Assembly: GCA_007126675.1 (NCBI GenBank)
Contig: SLAU01000310.1
Span: 1-24,566, forward strand
Reading direction: 5' to 3'
DNA: 24,566 nt
Source: Balneolaceae bacterium
Lineage (GTDB): Bacteria > Bacteroidota > Rhodothermia > Balneolales > Balneolaceae
Under the pieces are notes generated by a model. It was not told the DNA's origin. It saw only the letters and a list, made by a program, of their open reading frames with translations, and did no database searches. Positions 1-6,968 of the stretch are shown piece after piece. Position 1 is the first letter of the stretch. Each line of letters opens with the position of its first letter. The translations under genes and the position numbers were made by a program.

Positions 1-320
1 CTTATAGCATCAAATCGGGCATGAAATTCAGGGTCCGTTTTTTCGGCATCCAGCAGGGCTATATCATCGGGCAATAAGCCCTTCATTGCATGAATTAGCT
101 GATCCGGCTCAAATTTATCCGGAAGATCTGCATGGGCAAATTGTTTTTCAGCATGAACCCCGGCATCCGTCCTGCCCTGACCCATAATCTCTATCTGATG
201 CTGATACAGCTGCAAAAATGCTTTTTCAGCTACTCCCTGAACCGTTCGGGCATTAGGTTGTTTTTGCCATCCGCTGTAGTCTGTGCCTTCGAACGCAAAA
301 ACCAGCTTCCAGCGATTCAT
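1..320 (-). CDS. truA: tRNA pseudouridine(38-40) synthase TruA, 5' part only
   Basis: Converts uridines 38, 39 and 40 in the tRNA anticodon arm to pseudouridine. The minus-strand translation from the ATG at 318-320 begins MNRWKLVFAFEGTDYSGWQK and shows the TruA N-terminal hallmark (E-G-T-x-Y-x-G-W-Q). The catalytic-aspartate motif GRTDAGVHA follows, with the Asp at about residue 52, and then the FHARF motif near residue 100. About 106 residues are present; the C-terminal part lies beyond the left edge, so the truncation is due to the window and is not a broken gene. The start codon directly follows the TAG stop of the DUF5683-like gene, so the two are probably co-transcribed and translationally coupled. 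Identification is firm. Confidence 0.95.
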   Translation of the reverse strand, partial: MNRWKLVFAFEGTDYSGWQKQPNARTVQGVAEKAFLQLYQHQIEIMGQGRTDAGVHAEKQFAHADLPDKFEPDQLIHAMKGLLPDDIALLDAEKTDPEFHARFDAI

Positions 321-986
321 CTAAAACCTGAAATTTAGATTTGCCATAATCCCGGTTTGGCTTCGGCCATCCAAAACCGGTGTAAATGTTAAGTCAGGCA
401 CATTGTCGTAGTTTCTGGCACGGTTAAAAGCACTTACTGCACTTGTAACGCGATTTAATACCAGTAGTGCTGTAATTGCCGGAAGCTGATTGCCGGCTCG
501 GTCTGAACCATCTCTTAGTTCTCTGTATTTTCTTCTGTCATCTTCAGATTGCCAGTTCCACCTATTTTCCGGCGTATCCGGCAAAATGTTGTTCCAGTTC
601 CTGGAACGAAGCTGAAAATCGTTATACTCTTCCAGGCTGTTAAATTGAGATAATGCCAGCAGAAAGGTTCTGCTGCGACCATCAGTTGGAACTCCGGCCC
701 TTAAATTTGCAAGTGTTGTGTACTGATCCTCTAAATTGTTAGCTCTTGCATTAAAACCAAAAAAGCTTGCAATAAGGATCAGATCTGCTGCAAAATGAGC
801 TTGTCCTCTGAAACTGATTTCAGGCTCTGCATAGTGGTGTCCCCAGCCGGGTATTACAAGTGACCGTAAGAACGCCCGATTAGGATCAGGCTGTGCCTCG
901 AGCTGAACCGGAATTATTAAAAACAGTAAGCTTACTGACAACAGTGTCAGTTTTGAAATCAAATTATGTCTGTTTTTATTATTCAA
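321..986 (-). CDS. DUF5683-like envelope protein with signal peptide
   Basis: 221 residues, function unknown. Residues 1-32 form a cleavable signal peptide (basic N-end, a hydrophobic run with LLSVSLLFLIIP, then an A-Q cleavage site). The segment right after it, RSLVIPGWGHHY, matches the Pro-Gly-rich start typical of DUF5683-like proteins of Bacteroidota, which are usually small membrane-associated proteins. The middle is hydrophilic and rich in Asn, Arg and Asp; the C-terminus (MANLNFRF) ends in Phe, as many outer-membrane-targeted proteins do. The start is a TTG; an in-frame stop lies a few codons upstream and no in-frame ATG lies near. It sits 58 bp after ccmF and abuts truA, so it may be read through from the ccm cluster. 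The family assignment is by motif resemblance only. Confidence 0.6.
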   Translation of the reverse strand: MNNKNRHNLISKLTLLSVSLLFLIIPVQLEAQPDPNRAFLRSLVIPGWGHHYAEPEISFRGQAHFAADLILIASFFGFNARANNLEDQYTTLANLRAGVPTDGRSRTFLLALSQFNSLEEYNDFQLRSRNWNNILPDTPENRWNWQSEDDRRKYRELRDGSDRAGNQLPAITALLVLNRVTSAVSAFNRARNYDNVPDLTFTPVLDGRSQTGIMANLNFRF

Positions 987-1044
987 ATTTATCTTATTTC
1001 ATCCAGTTCAATAAAGAATCAATTTAATGTAGAAAAACTATTTA

Positions 1045-3555
1045 TCAAGGTTTACTCTCGTAATCTTCACCGGCCTTCTTTTCCCGTGCCCAGTGGCGCA
1101 GAAGCGACACACTAAAGCCTGCCATCAGTAAAAATGTACCTAACCAAACTACTGATACAAAAGGTTTAATTTCAGCTACAACGAGAATCCAGTCTTCCTC
1201 AAACTCATAGTCAAGTCCGTCAACTGTAAGTTCGATAGAATCATCTTCGGGCAATACTCTTGTAAATGTTACTTCTAAATCCCATTCCTCAATTTCAAGA
1301 GGCGGCGAATAGGTATAACTTCTTCCGTCGTCGGTATACACAGCAAAAAGAGGCTCTACTTCAAAAGCCCTTCCGGTAGCTTCGTGCTCAACATGAATTA
1401 AAGCGCGTATACCGATTTGGGTATTATCAGGTACACTTTCCTCACTTGCAGGCACAAAGTTTCTAAAGGTGAAATTAAAATTGCCTGAGGTTACCATTTC
1501 GCCTTGTTTAATTTCAATCGACTGCCTGGATTCAGTTTCCGGGTTACCCGCCACCGGCTGCATAGTGTTACGCTGTTCAACACGCTCATTTTCTTTTTCA
1601 ACATACCTGCTGCCTGCTACATAGAGGTAAATATCACTAAACAGCCCGGTTCTTACATGCGGATCAACAGACCATTCAATATTGTCGCGTGTTGAGGTTG
1701 TAAGCATAGGATAAACTTCAGGCTTCATATAAAAAGGACTGCCTCCATTTACCGGTTCAAACTTGATTTTGTACGTTTGCATACCCAAACGGGGCGAATC
1801 GGATAGCTCATAGCCTTCATAAGTCACCATCCAGCGTTCGTTAATCAGCTTTGGGCTGTTAAGGTCCAGTTCAAACATTTCAATGGGCTGTGTAACCGGG
1901 AAGCCTTCTTCATCAAACACTTCACCCTGGGCAACGCGAGCATTATAGCTTGCTGTACGCTGATCAAGAAGTGGTTCAGTGTATACTGATGATGCAATTA
2001 CTCCCAGCAATAATACCCCAAAACCAACGTGGTTTAACGCACCGCCGATTAATTTTGGCCTCTTTTTTAATAAATCGAAAATAACCCTGCCGTTGCCAAA
2101 TACTGCAAACCAGGCAGCAAAAATAAAGATCATATACCCAATATTTCTCACATCACCTAAAATAATGCTCAGCACTGTGGCAATTGATGTGAGCAAAAGA
2201 GGCACAATTAAAACTCCTGCAAGTGATTCCCAGGTGTATCGTTTCCAGAACAGATGCTGACCAATTACCGTGGCAATCGCCATGATTATTGCAATTGGCA
2301 TACTCCATTGATTATAAAACGCGATCTCAGGAGGAGTTGGATTATCCACGAAAAAGCGGCCGATTATCGGGGAGCTGGTTCCAAGAATGATTACAAGCCC
2401 GAGAATCAGAAGCAGCATAGAGCCGGTAAAGGTCATGAACTCACGGCTCAGTATTTTCGATTCTTTTTCGGGGCTTGGCAGTTCTCTATACCTGTACAGG
2501 TACGAGCCTATCCCCAGCGCAACCATCACAAGTATGAAGAGCAGCAGCTGTCCATATAAGCCAAGATCCACAAAACTATGCACCGATTGCTCTGCAAGCA
2601 CGCCCGAACGTGTTAAAAAAGTTTGATAAACAATTCCTACATAGGCAAGAATTGCCAAAAAGATAGAGGCTTTGTGCGCCCTTGAGCTTTTTCTCTGAAT
2701 GATCATTGCATGGATACCTGCCGTGCCAATCAGCCAGGGAACCAATGAAGCGTTTTCTACGGGATCCCATGCACAGTATCCGCCGAATGACAGCGTTTCG
2801 TATGCCCAATAACCGCCAAGAAAAATTGCGGTTAACAAACTAAGGTTTGCTGCCAGGGTCCATGGCAGAGCCGGCCTGATCCAATCATGATAGGTTCTTG
2901 TCCACAAAGATGCGATTGCAAATGCAAACGGAACCGTCATCATTGCAAAGCCCACAAATATAATAGGTGGATGAATCATCATCCATGGGCTTTTCAAAAG
3001 GTCGTTAAGGCCGGTGCCATCTGATGGCGTAAAGTCGGGGTTAGCCTGAATAAAGGGAGCATTTGGCATCTCCTGTGCAATTGTACGGAAAGGCGATGCT
3101 CCGATCTGTGCAACAATGAGATCCCATCCTACAACCATAGACAATAAGAAAACCTGCGTAAGCGCCATCACAAACATTACAGGTGCCCGGTAGGGTTTTC
3201 GCGTCCATCTTATAAGGCCCAGCCCTACAATAAAAGAAAAGATAATCCACAGCATGAAGCTCCCTTCCTGGCCTCCATAAAAAGCCGAATAGAGATACTG
3301 TGTTTCGAGATCAAGGCTTGTGTAGTTCCAAACATAAAAATACTGGAACTGGTGGGTTACCAGCAGGTGGATCAGAATTCCCGAAGCTATTAACAGAAAT
3401 ATTCCTTTGAACCCCCAAAACCAGTTCGAGATACGTTCGATCTTTTTGCTGTCGGTATTTTTGTATCCCGAAGCAGATAACGCGTATCCGATCATTGCTG
3501 CGATTGATGCGACAAATGCACCACTTAAGAAAATGTTACCTATAAGTCCTGCCAT
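1045..3555 (-). CDS. ccmF: Cytochrome c-type biogenesis protein CcmF (heme lyase subunit)
   Basis: Large polytopic membrane protein of System I cytochrome c maturation. It takes heme from holo-CcmE and attaches it to apocytochrome c at the outer face of the inner membrane. The expected histidines are visible: H195 in MIHPPIIFVGF (P-His1), H282 in WLIGTAGIHA (TM-His1), H326 in SVHSFVD (P-His2) and H509 in NHVGFG (TM-His2). The WWD heme-handling region is at about 248-275 (WAYE, then FGGYCAWDPVENAS). A Cys at 261 occupies the position normally held by a Trp. At 836 residues it is longer than the roughly 650 of the E. coli protein; the extra length is a soluble beta-rich region at about 530-795 before a final membrane helix. 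It lies 19 bp after ccmE. Confidence 0.95.
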   Translation of the reverse strand: MAGLIGNIFLSGAFVASIAAMIGYALSASGYKNTDSKKIERISNWFWGFKGIFLLIASGILIHLLVTHQFQYFYVWNYTSLDLETQYLYSAFYGGQEGSFMLWIIFSFIVGLGLIRWTRKPYRAPVMFVMALTQVFLLSMVVGWDLIVAQIGASPFRTIAQEMPNAPFIQANPDFTPSDGTGLNDLLKSPWMMIHPPIIFVGFAMMTVPFAFAIASLWTRTYHDWIRPALPWTLAANLSLLTAIFLGGYWAYETLSFGGYCAWDPVENASLVPWLIGTAGIHAMIIQRKSSRAHKASIFLAILAYVGIVYQTFLTRSGVLAEQSVHSFVDLGLYGQLLLFILVMVALGIGSYLYRYRELPSPEKESKILSREFMTFTGSMLLLILGLVIILGTSSPIIGRFFVDNPTPPEIAFYNQWSMPIAIIMAIATVIGQHLFWKRYTWESLAGVLIVPLLLTSIATVLSIILGDVRNIGYMIFIFAAWFAVFGNGRVIFDLLKKRPKLIGGALNHVGFGVLLLGVIASSVYTEPLLDQRTASYNARVAQGEVFDEEGFPVTQPIEMFELDLNSPKLINERWMVTYEGYELSDSPRLGMQTYKIKFEPVNGGSPFYMKPEVYPMLTTSTRDNIEWSVDPHVRTGLFSDIYLYVAGSRYVEKENERVEQRNTMQPVAGNPETESRQSIEIKQGEMVTSGNFNFTFRNFVPASEESVPDNTQIGIRALIHVEHEATGRAFEVEPLFAVYTDDGRSYTYSPPLEIEEWDLEVTFTRVLPEDDSIELTVDGLDYEFEEDWILVVAEIKPFVSVVWLGTFLLMAGFSVSLLRHWAREKKAGEDYESKP

Positions 3556-3574
3556 TTTATGATCAGATTAACTA

Positions 3575-3967
3575 CTAATTAGCGCTGGAAAGCTGTTCTA
3601 ATTGGCTTGGGTCGTTGTATTTCGATGGGCATTTCATCAGCATATCATTAGCATGAAAAACATTGTTTCTCATTTCGCCGATTACAACCAATTGTGTGGC
3701 CTGTTCAAAATTGTTGGGTTTTGGACGGGGATAAACTACTCTGCGAACATTACCATCCTGATCTTTCATGTGAAATGAAAACTGCATGGTTTCTCTCGAA
3801 AAGCCGTAAGCCTGCGAGTCATCCCAAACACCAACTACGTGTGCGGTGGGCCGGTCTTCTGCATCAATAAAATTCACATATGTGCTTATACTGTTACCAA
3901 AATTATACATCAGCAGGGATGTAAAAAATACAATTGAAACTATGCCTATAATCAGTTTTGGCTTCAT
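3575..3967 (-). CDS. ccmE: Cytochrome c maturation heme chaperone CcmE, CxxxY type
   Basis: Membrane-anchored periplasmic heme chaperone that binds heme covalently and passes it to CcmF. 130 residues: an N-terminal signal anchor at about 4-22, then an OB-fold beta domain (HVVGVWDDSQAYGF, MQFSFHMKDQDGNVRRVVYP, LVVIGEMRNNVFHANDMLMK), then the heme site. The usual HxxxY motif is replaced by CPSKY, with C113 and Y117. This cysteine variant is known from archaea and some bacteria, where it marks the System I* form of the pathway, usually without CcmH. The ATG overlaps the ccmD stop by four bases (ATGA), so the two are coupled. Family identification is firm; the link to System I* rests on the motif and on no ccmG/H being visible next to it. 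Confidence 0.93.
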   Translation of the reverse strand: MKPKLIIGIVSIVFFTSLLMYNFGNSISTYVNFIDAEDRPTAHVVGVWDDSQAYGFSRETMQFSFHMKDQDGNVRRVVYPRPKPNNFEQATQLVVIGEMRNNVFHANDMLMKCPSKYNDPSQLEQLSSAN

Positions 3968-4218
3968 GAATCTTTTTCTTCTTTCAATGTTTCTTCAAGT
4001 TTAGACACATCCCGATCAACTTTGATCATAAAAAAGAGAAGTGTAAACCATATAATTAAACTTACACCCAGCACAACAAATATAAGGTCGTTGGATGCCA
4101 TAAATTGTATGAATGCAGAAGACTCTTCAACTCCGGCACCTGCCCATTGGTCAGAGTAACTTGAAGTCAGCGTGTCAACGGCTGTTTGAGAGTTTTCTTT
4201 TACAAAATCAGTCTTCAT
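3964..4218 (-). CDS. ccmD: CcmD-like small membrane protein
   Basis: 84 residues with a single membrane helix at about 49-67 (LIFVVLGVSLIIWFTLLFFM), followed by a charged tail (KVDRDVSKLEETLKEEKDS) of the kind CcmD proteins carry on the cytoplasmic side. CcmD helps release holo-CcmE from the CcmABC complex. The N-terminal half is unusually long and polar for CcmD, whose E. coli version is about 69 residues. Assignment depends as much on position as on sequence, because the gene sits between ccmC and ccmE with ATGA overlaps at both ends, which implies translational coupling through three genes. Confidence 0.85.
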   Translation of the reverse strand: MKTDFVKENSQTAVDTLTSSYSDQWAGAGVEESSAFIQFMASNDLIFVVLGVSLIIWFTLLFFMIKVDRDVSKLEETLKEEKDS

Positions 4219-4877
4219 TCAAAACTTTTTTCTGTCAGTAATTTTACTTCTTTATACCGGTTTACGATATCCATCATCCAAAGTGCCAAACCAATGAACC
4301 CTATCACTGCAGGATAAAAAATCCAACGAAGTTCAGGAGCTGTCATATCGCTGAACGCGGGATTGCCCTCGGCTCCGGGATGTAAACTGGGTAACTGCCT
4401 CGGAATTATATATAACAGAAACGGTATGGTAGTAACACCGAAAATATTATATACAGCCGCGATTTTGGCCCGTTTTTCCGGTTCATTAAATGCTTTCCTC
4501 AGGATAAAATACGCTACAAAAATGAGCATTCCCAATGCAGAAAGGTTCATTCTCGGTTCTGCGAACGTCCACCAAGTGCCCCATGTAAACCTGGCCCAGA
4601 GCGCACCGGTTAACAATCCGCAAATTCCGAAAATCAACCCAACAGCAGTTGCTGTTTCTGCTTTTCTGTCCCATTTCAATTCAAGGTCATTCAGGTATCT
4701 GATGCTGAAATAAAATGACATCGCAAAAGCGATCATCATCGTAAACCACATGGGTACGTGAAGAAAAAGGTTCCTCGCCGTTTCTTCCAGTATGGGTATA
4801 TGCGGAATCGAAATTAAGAACCCGAATGTGATAACAAGTGTCATCCAAACGGCAACTATGTACTTCCAGAGCTGCAA
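4215..4877 (-). CDS. ccmC: Heme exporter/handling protein CcmC
   Basis: Six-helix inner-membrane protein that presents heme to CcmE in System I. 220 residues. The two periplasmic histidines expected of CcmC are H40 in LFLHVPMW and H166 in SLHPGAEGN. The WWD-type segment runs from W99 (WGTWWTFAEPRMN) and departs from the usual WGTWWVWDARLTS: the last Trp is Phe and the Asp position reads A-E-P. The start is a TTG at 4875-4877. An in-frame stop lies six codons upstream, and the next ATG is at codon 12, which would clip the first helix. It is the first gene of this minus-strand cluster here; ccmA and ccmB are not in the window. Confidence 0.93.
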   Translation of the reverse strand: MQLWKYIVAVWMTLVITFGFLISIPHIPILEETARNLFLHVPMWFTMMIAFAMSFYFSIRYLNDLELKWDRKAETATAVGLIFGICGLLTGALWARFTWGTWWTFAEPRMNLSALGMLIFVAYFILRKAFNEPEKRAKIAAVYNIFGVTTIPFLLYIIPRQLPSLHPGAEGNPAFSDMTAPELRWIFYPAVIGFIGLALWMMDIVNRYKEVKLLTEKSFE

Positions 4878-5086
4878 ATCAGTGTTTATTGCTTAAATTT
4901 GTATAGGCTGAAAATATACTGAAAAAGAATTGAAAATGTATGAATTCAATATGAATATCCTGCGTTTTTGCCGGTGCTGTTCAGCTGCTTCACTTTTTCG
5001 AAATAACATTCAGGCTACGTTGGTAAATCCACAATATCTTTTACTACCTTTCACCTGAAATTTTTCAAAATTAAAACTATTCAACT
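4878..5086. promoter_or_regulatory. Divergent intergenic region, ccmC / glmM
   Basis: 209 bp between two divergently read genes, so it must hold promoters for both. It is AT-rich close to both start codons and contains no clear hairpin. I could not pick a -7/-33 box pair of the Bacteroidota type or a convincing sigma-70 pair on either strand, so no exact promoter is given. Confidence 0.4.
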
Positions 5087-6433
5087 ATGGCATTAATGAT
5101 TTCTGTTTCCGGCATCCGGGGTATCATCGGTTCGCACCTGAACCCCGAAAACCTTGTAACCTTTACGGCCGCTTACGGCACATGGCTGCAGGGCGGTAAA
5201 GTAGTGGTGGGGCGAGACTCGCGCGTAACGGGTCAAATGCTGGAAGATATCGTTTGTGCAACATTACAAAGCGTGGGATGCGACGTGATTAAACTGGGAA
5301 TTGCACCCACCCCCACCGTAGCTATGGGCGTGCTGAAACACAAGGCAGATGGTGGAATCGTTCTTACGGCAAGCCATAACCCAGAACAGTGGAATGCCTT
5401 GAAAATGCTGAACGAAAAAAGTGAGTTTCTTGATCCGGAACAGGGAAAAAAAGTGATTGAGCTGGCTAAAACCGGAGAGTTTGATTACAAGTTGTATGAT
5501 GAAATTGGAAGCGTTGAAACTGACGATGAGATTATTGAATACCATATAGAAAAGATTCTTGAACTCCCTTTTATTGATTCTGGCCTGATCTCAAAACAAA
5601 ATTTCACAGTTGCGGTTGATGCGGTAAATGGCGGTGCTTCAGTTGCACTTCCTGAATTACTGAAACGATTGGGGACTGACGTAAAAGAACTGAACTGCGA
5701 ACCAACAGGTTTATTTCCTCACAACCCGGAGCCGTTACCCGAGCACTTAACGGAGATTTGTGAATACATCAAAAATAACCGTTGCGACCTTGGAGTTGTA
5801 ACTGACCCCGACGGAGACAGGCTGGCACTTATCGACGAAAACGGAGAGCTTTTTGGGGAAGAGTACACTCAGGTTGCAGCATTTGATTTTATTCTTGATA
5901 AAACACCCGGTGATACGGCTACCAATCTTTCATCTTCCCGGGCTGCTGATGATATCACGGAAAAATATGGCTTCACCTGCCACCGTGCTCCGGTAGGTGA
6001 AATTAATGTAGTGAAGGTGATGCAGCAAAAAGGAGCCGTAATCAGCGGTGAAGGCAACGGAGGTGTGATTTATCCCGGGCTGCATGCCGGCCGTGATGCC
6101 CTGCTGGGTACCGCCATGATTTTACAACTGCTTGCCGAACGAAGAATAAAGGCCTCCGAATACCGCGCCGACTTGCCCCACTATGAAATGAGCAAGCAAA
6201 AAATTGAGTTGAAAAATCTCGGTGTTGATGCAGACCAGCTTCTAAAAAAAATAGCAGAGAAGTATAAAAACGAAAGAATCAACAAACTGGATGGTGTAAA
6301 AATTGATTTTGAACATGGCTGGGTGCACTTCAGAAAATCAAACACTGAGCCGATTGTACGTGTGTACAGCGAAGCTAAAACGAAAGAGGAAGCGGAGGCA
6401 CTGGCGGGTAAGGTTATTGGTGAGATTGGGTAG
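5087..6433 (+). CDS. glmM: Phosphoglucosamine/phosphomannomutase (alpha-D-phosphohexomutase)
   Basis: Cytosolic enzyme that shifts phosphate between C6 and C1 of a hexose, probably glucosamine 6-phosphate to glucosamine 1-phosphate for UDP-GlcNAc and the cell wall. All four domains are visible: the catalytic phosphoserine loop TASHNP (S96), the metal loop DPDGDR (240-245), the sugar-selectivity loop GEGNGGVIYP (321-330) and the C-terminal phosphate-binding loop RKSNTEP (416-422). 448 residues is the usual length. The GEGNGG loop resembles archaeal-type GlmM/PMM more than the GEQSGH loop of most bacterial GlmM, so substrate choice is open and the symbol is tentative. The ATG at 5087 is followed directly by the conserved ISVSGIRGI. 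Transcribed away from ccmC. Confidence 0.85.
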   Translation: MALMISVSGIRGIIGSHLNPENLVTFTAAYGTWLQGGKVVVGRDSRVTGQMLEDIVCATLQSVGCDVIKLGIAPTPTVAMGVLKHKADGGIVLTASHNPEQWNALKMLNEKSEFLDPEQGKKVIELAKTGEFDYKLYDEIGSVETDDEIIEYHIEKILELPFIDSGLISKQNFTVAVDAVNGGASVALPELLKRLGTDVKELNCEPTGLFPHNPEPLPEHLTEICEYIKNNRCDLGVVTDPDGDRLALIDENGELFGEEYTQVAAFDFILDKTPGDTATNLSSSRAADDITEKYGFTCHRAPVGEINVVKVMQQKGAVISGEGNGGVIYPGLHAGRDALLGTAMILQLLAERRIKASEYRADLPHYEMSKQKIELKNLGVDADQLLKKIAEKYKNERINKLDGVKIDFEHGWVHFRKSNTEPIVRVYSEAKTKEEAEALAGKVIGEIG

Positions 6434-6451
6434 TGAACTCACCCCCCGGCC

Positions 6452-6767
6452 CTGACATTACCCATATAATACGCATTGGTAGGCTTTAAACAATTGTTGC
6501 CTATGCCGTTATTGCATTCGTTCATTTTGCCTTGATGCAAAACGAACCAAAAGATCAAGACAGCGAATTTCTTGGCGGCGGTCGTTGCCGATCTGCTGCA
6601 TAATTTCAATGGTCCATCAAGTCAGGAATCGGTTTTCACAACCTGAGCCGGTATGAAATTCTGCTTTCGCAGATCTGCAGACTCCCTCAACCCGCCAATA
6701 AATTCGAGGTCCTATAAAAATCAGTTTAAATATTTTCAGCCTTTTATAATTACATGGGTAATGTCTG
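6452..6767. mobile_element. MITE-like non-autonomous element with TIRs and 10-bp target duplication
   Basis: Terminal inverted repeats CTGACATTACCCAT (6452-6465) and ATGGGTAATGTCTG (6754-6767) pair at 13 of 14 positions. They are flanked outside by the same 10 bases, CCCCCCGGCC, at 6442-6451 and 6768-6777, which looks like a target-site duplication. The 316-bp interior has no transposase. It contains a short inverted repeat, CTTGAT at 6531-6536 with ATCAAG at 6554-6559. The flanks together would rebuild an uninterrupted GC-rich palindromic unit if the element were removed. Caution: the duplicated sequence is low-complexity and could instead belong to two separate copies of the palindromic repeat. 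No family is assigned. Confidence 0.5.
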
Positions 6768-6775
6768 CCCCCCGG

Positions 6776-6803
6776 CCCCCTCTCTATCGCGATAGAGAGG
6801 GGG
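6776..6803. repeat. Perfect 28-bp GC-rich palindrome
   Basis: A perfect palindrome without a loop, centred between 6789 and 6790 (ATCGCGAT core, with five C and five G at the outer ends). It reads the same on both strands and is followed by TGACT. It is not followed by a clean T tract, so it is not a standard terminator, though RNA from either strand would fold. A related unit lies at 6866-6915. Confidence 0.85.
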
Positions 6804-6865
6804 TGACTGCGAAACTTATTTTTTTGCATTTATACAAATTTTCGATCTCTACATAATTTCAGGAG

Positions 6866-6915
6866 TCTCCCCTCTATGCGAACGGAGTGAGTAGAGAGGG
6901 GAACAAGGGGTGAGT
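6866..6915. repeat. Imperfect palindromic unit related to 6776-6803
   Basis: CCCCTCTA at 6869-6876 is opposed by TAGAGAGGGG at 6892-6901, with a 15-base loop; the left arm lacks one CT step. It is followed by GGGGTGAGT at 6907-6915, which parallels the GGGGGTGACT after the first palindrome. The two look like diverged members of one interspersed family. Confidence 0.55.
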
Positions 6916-6968
6916 CCGAGCAAATTGGCGGCGAGCAACGAATTTCGCGATCAATTTACGGAGATCCC

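Larger units (their letters stand above)
6437..6915. repeat. Repeat-filled intergenic stretch between convergent glmM and recB
   Basis: The 535 bp between the convergent glmM and recB stops has no convincing gene. It holds a GC-rich palindromic unit at 6776-6803, a related imperfect unit at 6866-6915 and an apparent insertion at 6452-6767. The outermost matching pieces are ACTCACCCC at 6437-6445 and its inverse GGGGTGAGT at 6907-6915. The remaining bases (6916-6968) show nothing notable. Such intergenic palindromes often act as transcription stops between convergent genes; that role is inference. Confidence 0.6.

Noticed and set aside
132..338. Plus-strand 68-codon frame at the left edge
   Set aside because: It is the complement of the truA coding sequence, whose catalytic motif is clear on the minus strand.
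1504..2626. Plus-strand open frames opposite ccmF
   Set aside because: They lie wholly inside the well-supported ccmF on the other strand and show no protein family pattern.
6617..6856. Open frames on both strands inside the 6434-6968 intergenic stretch
   Set aside because: They cross the MITE-like end and the palindrome, have no recognisable domain and no start context. They are by-products of the repeats.
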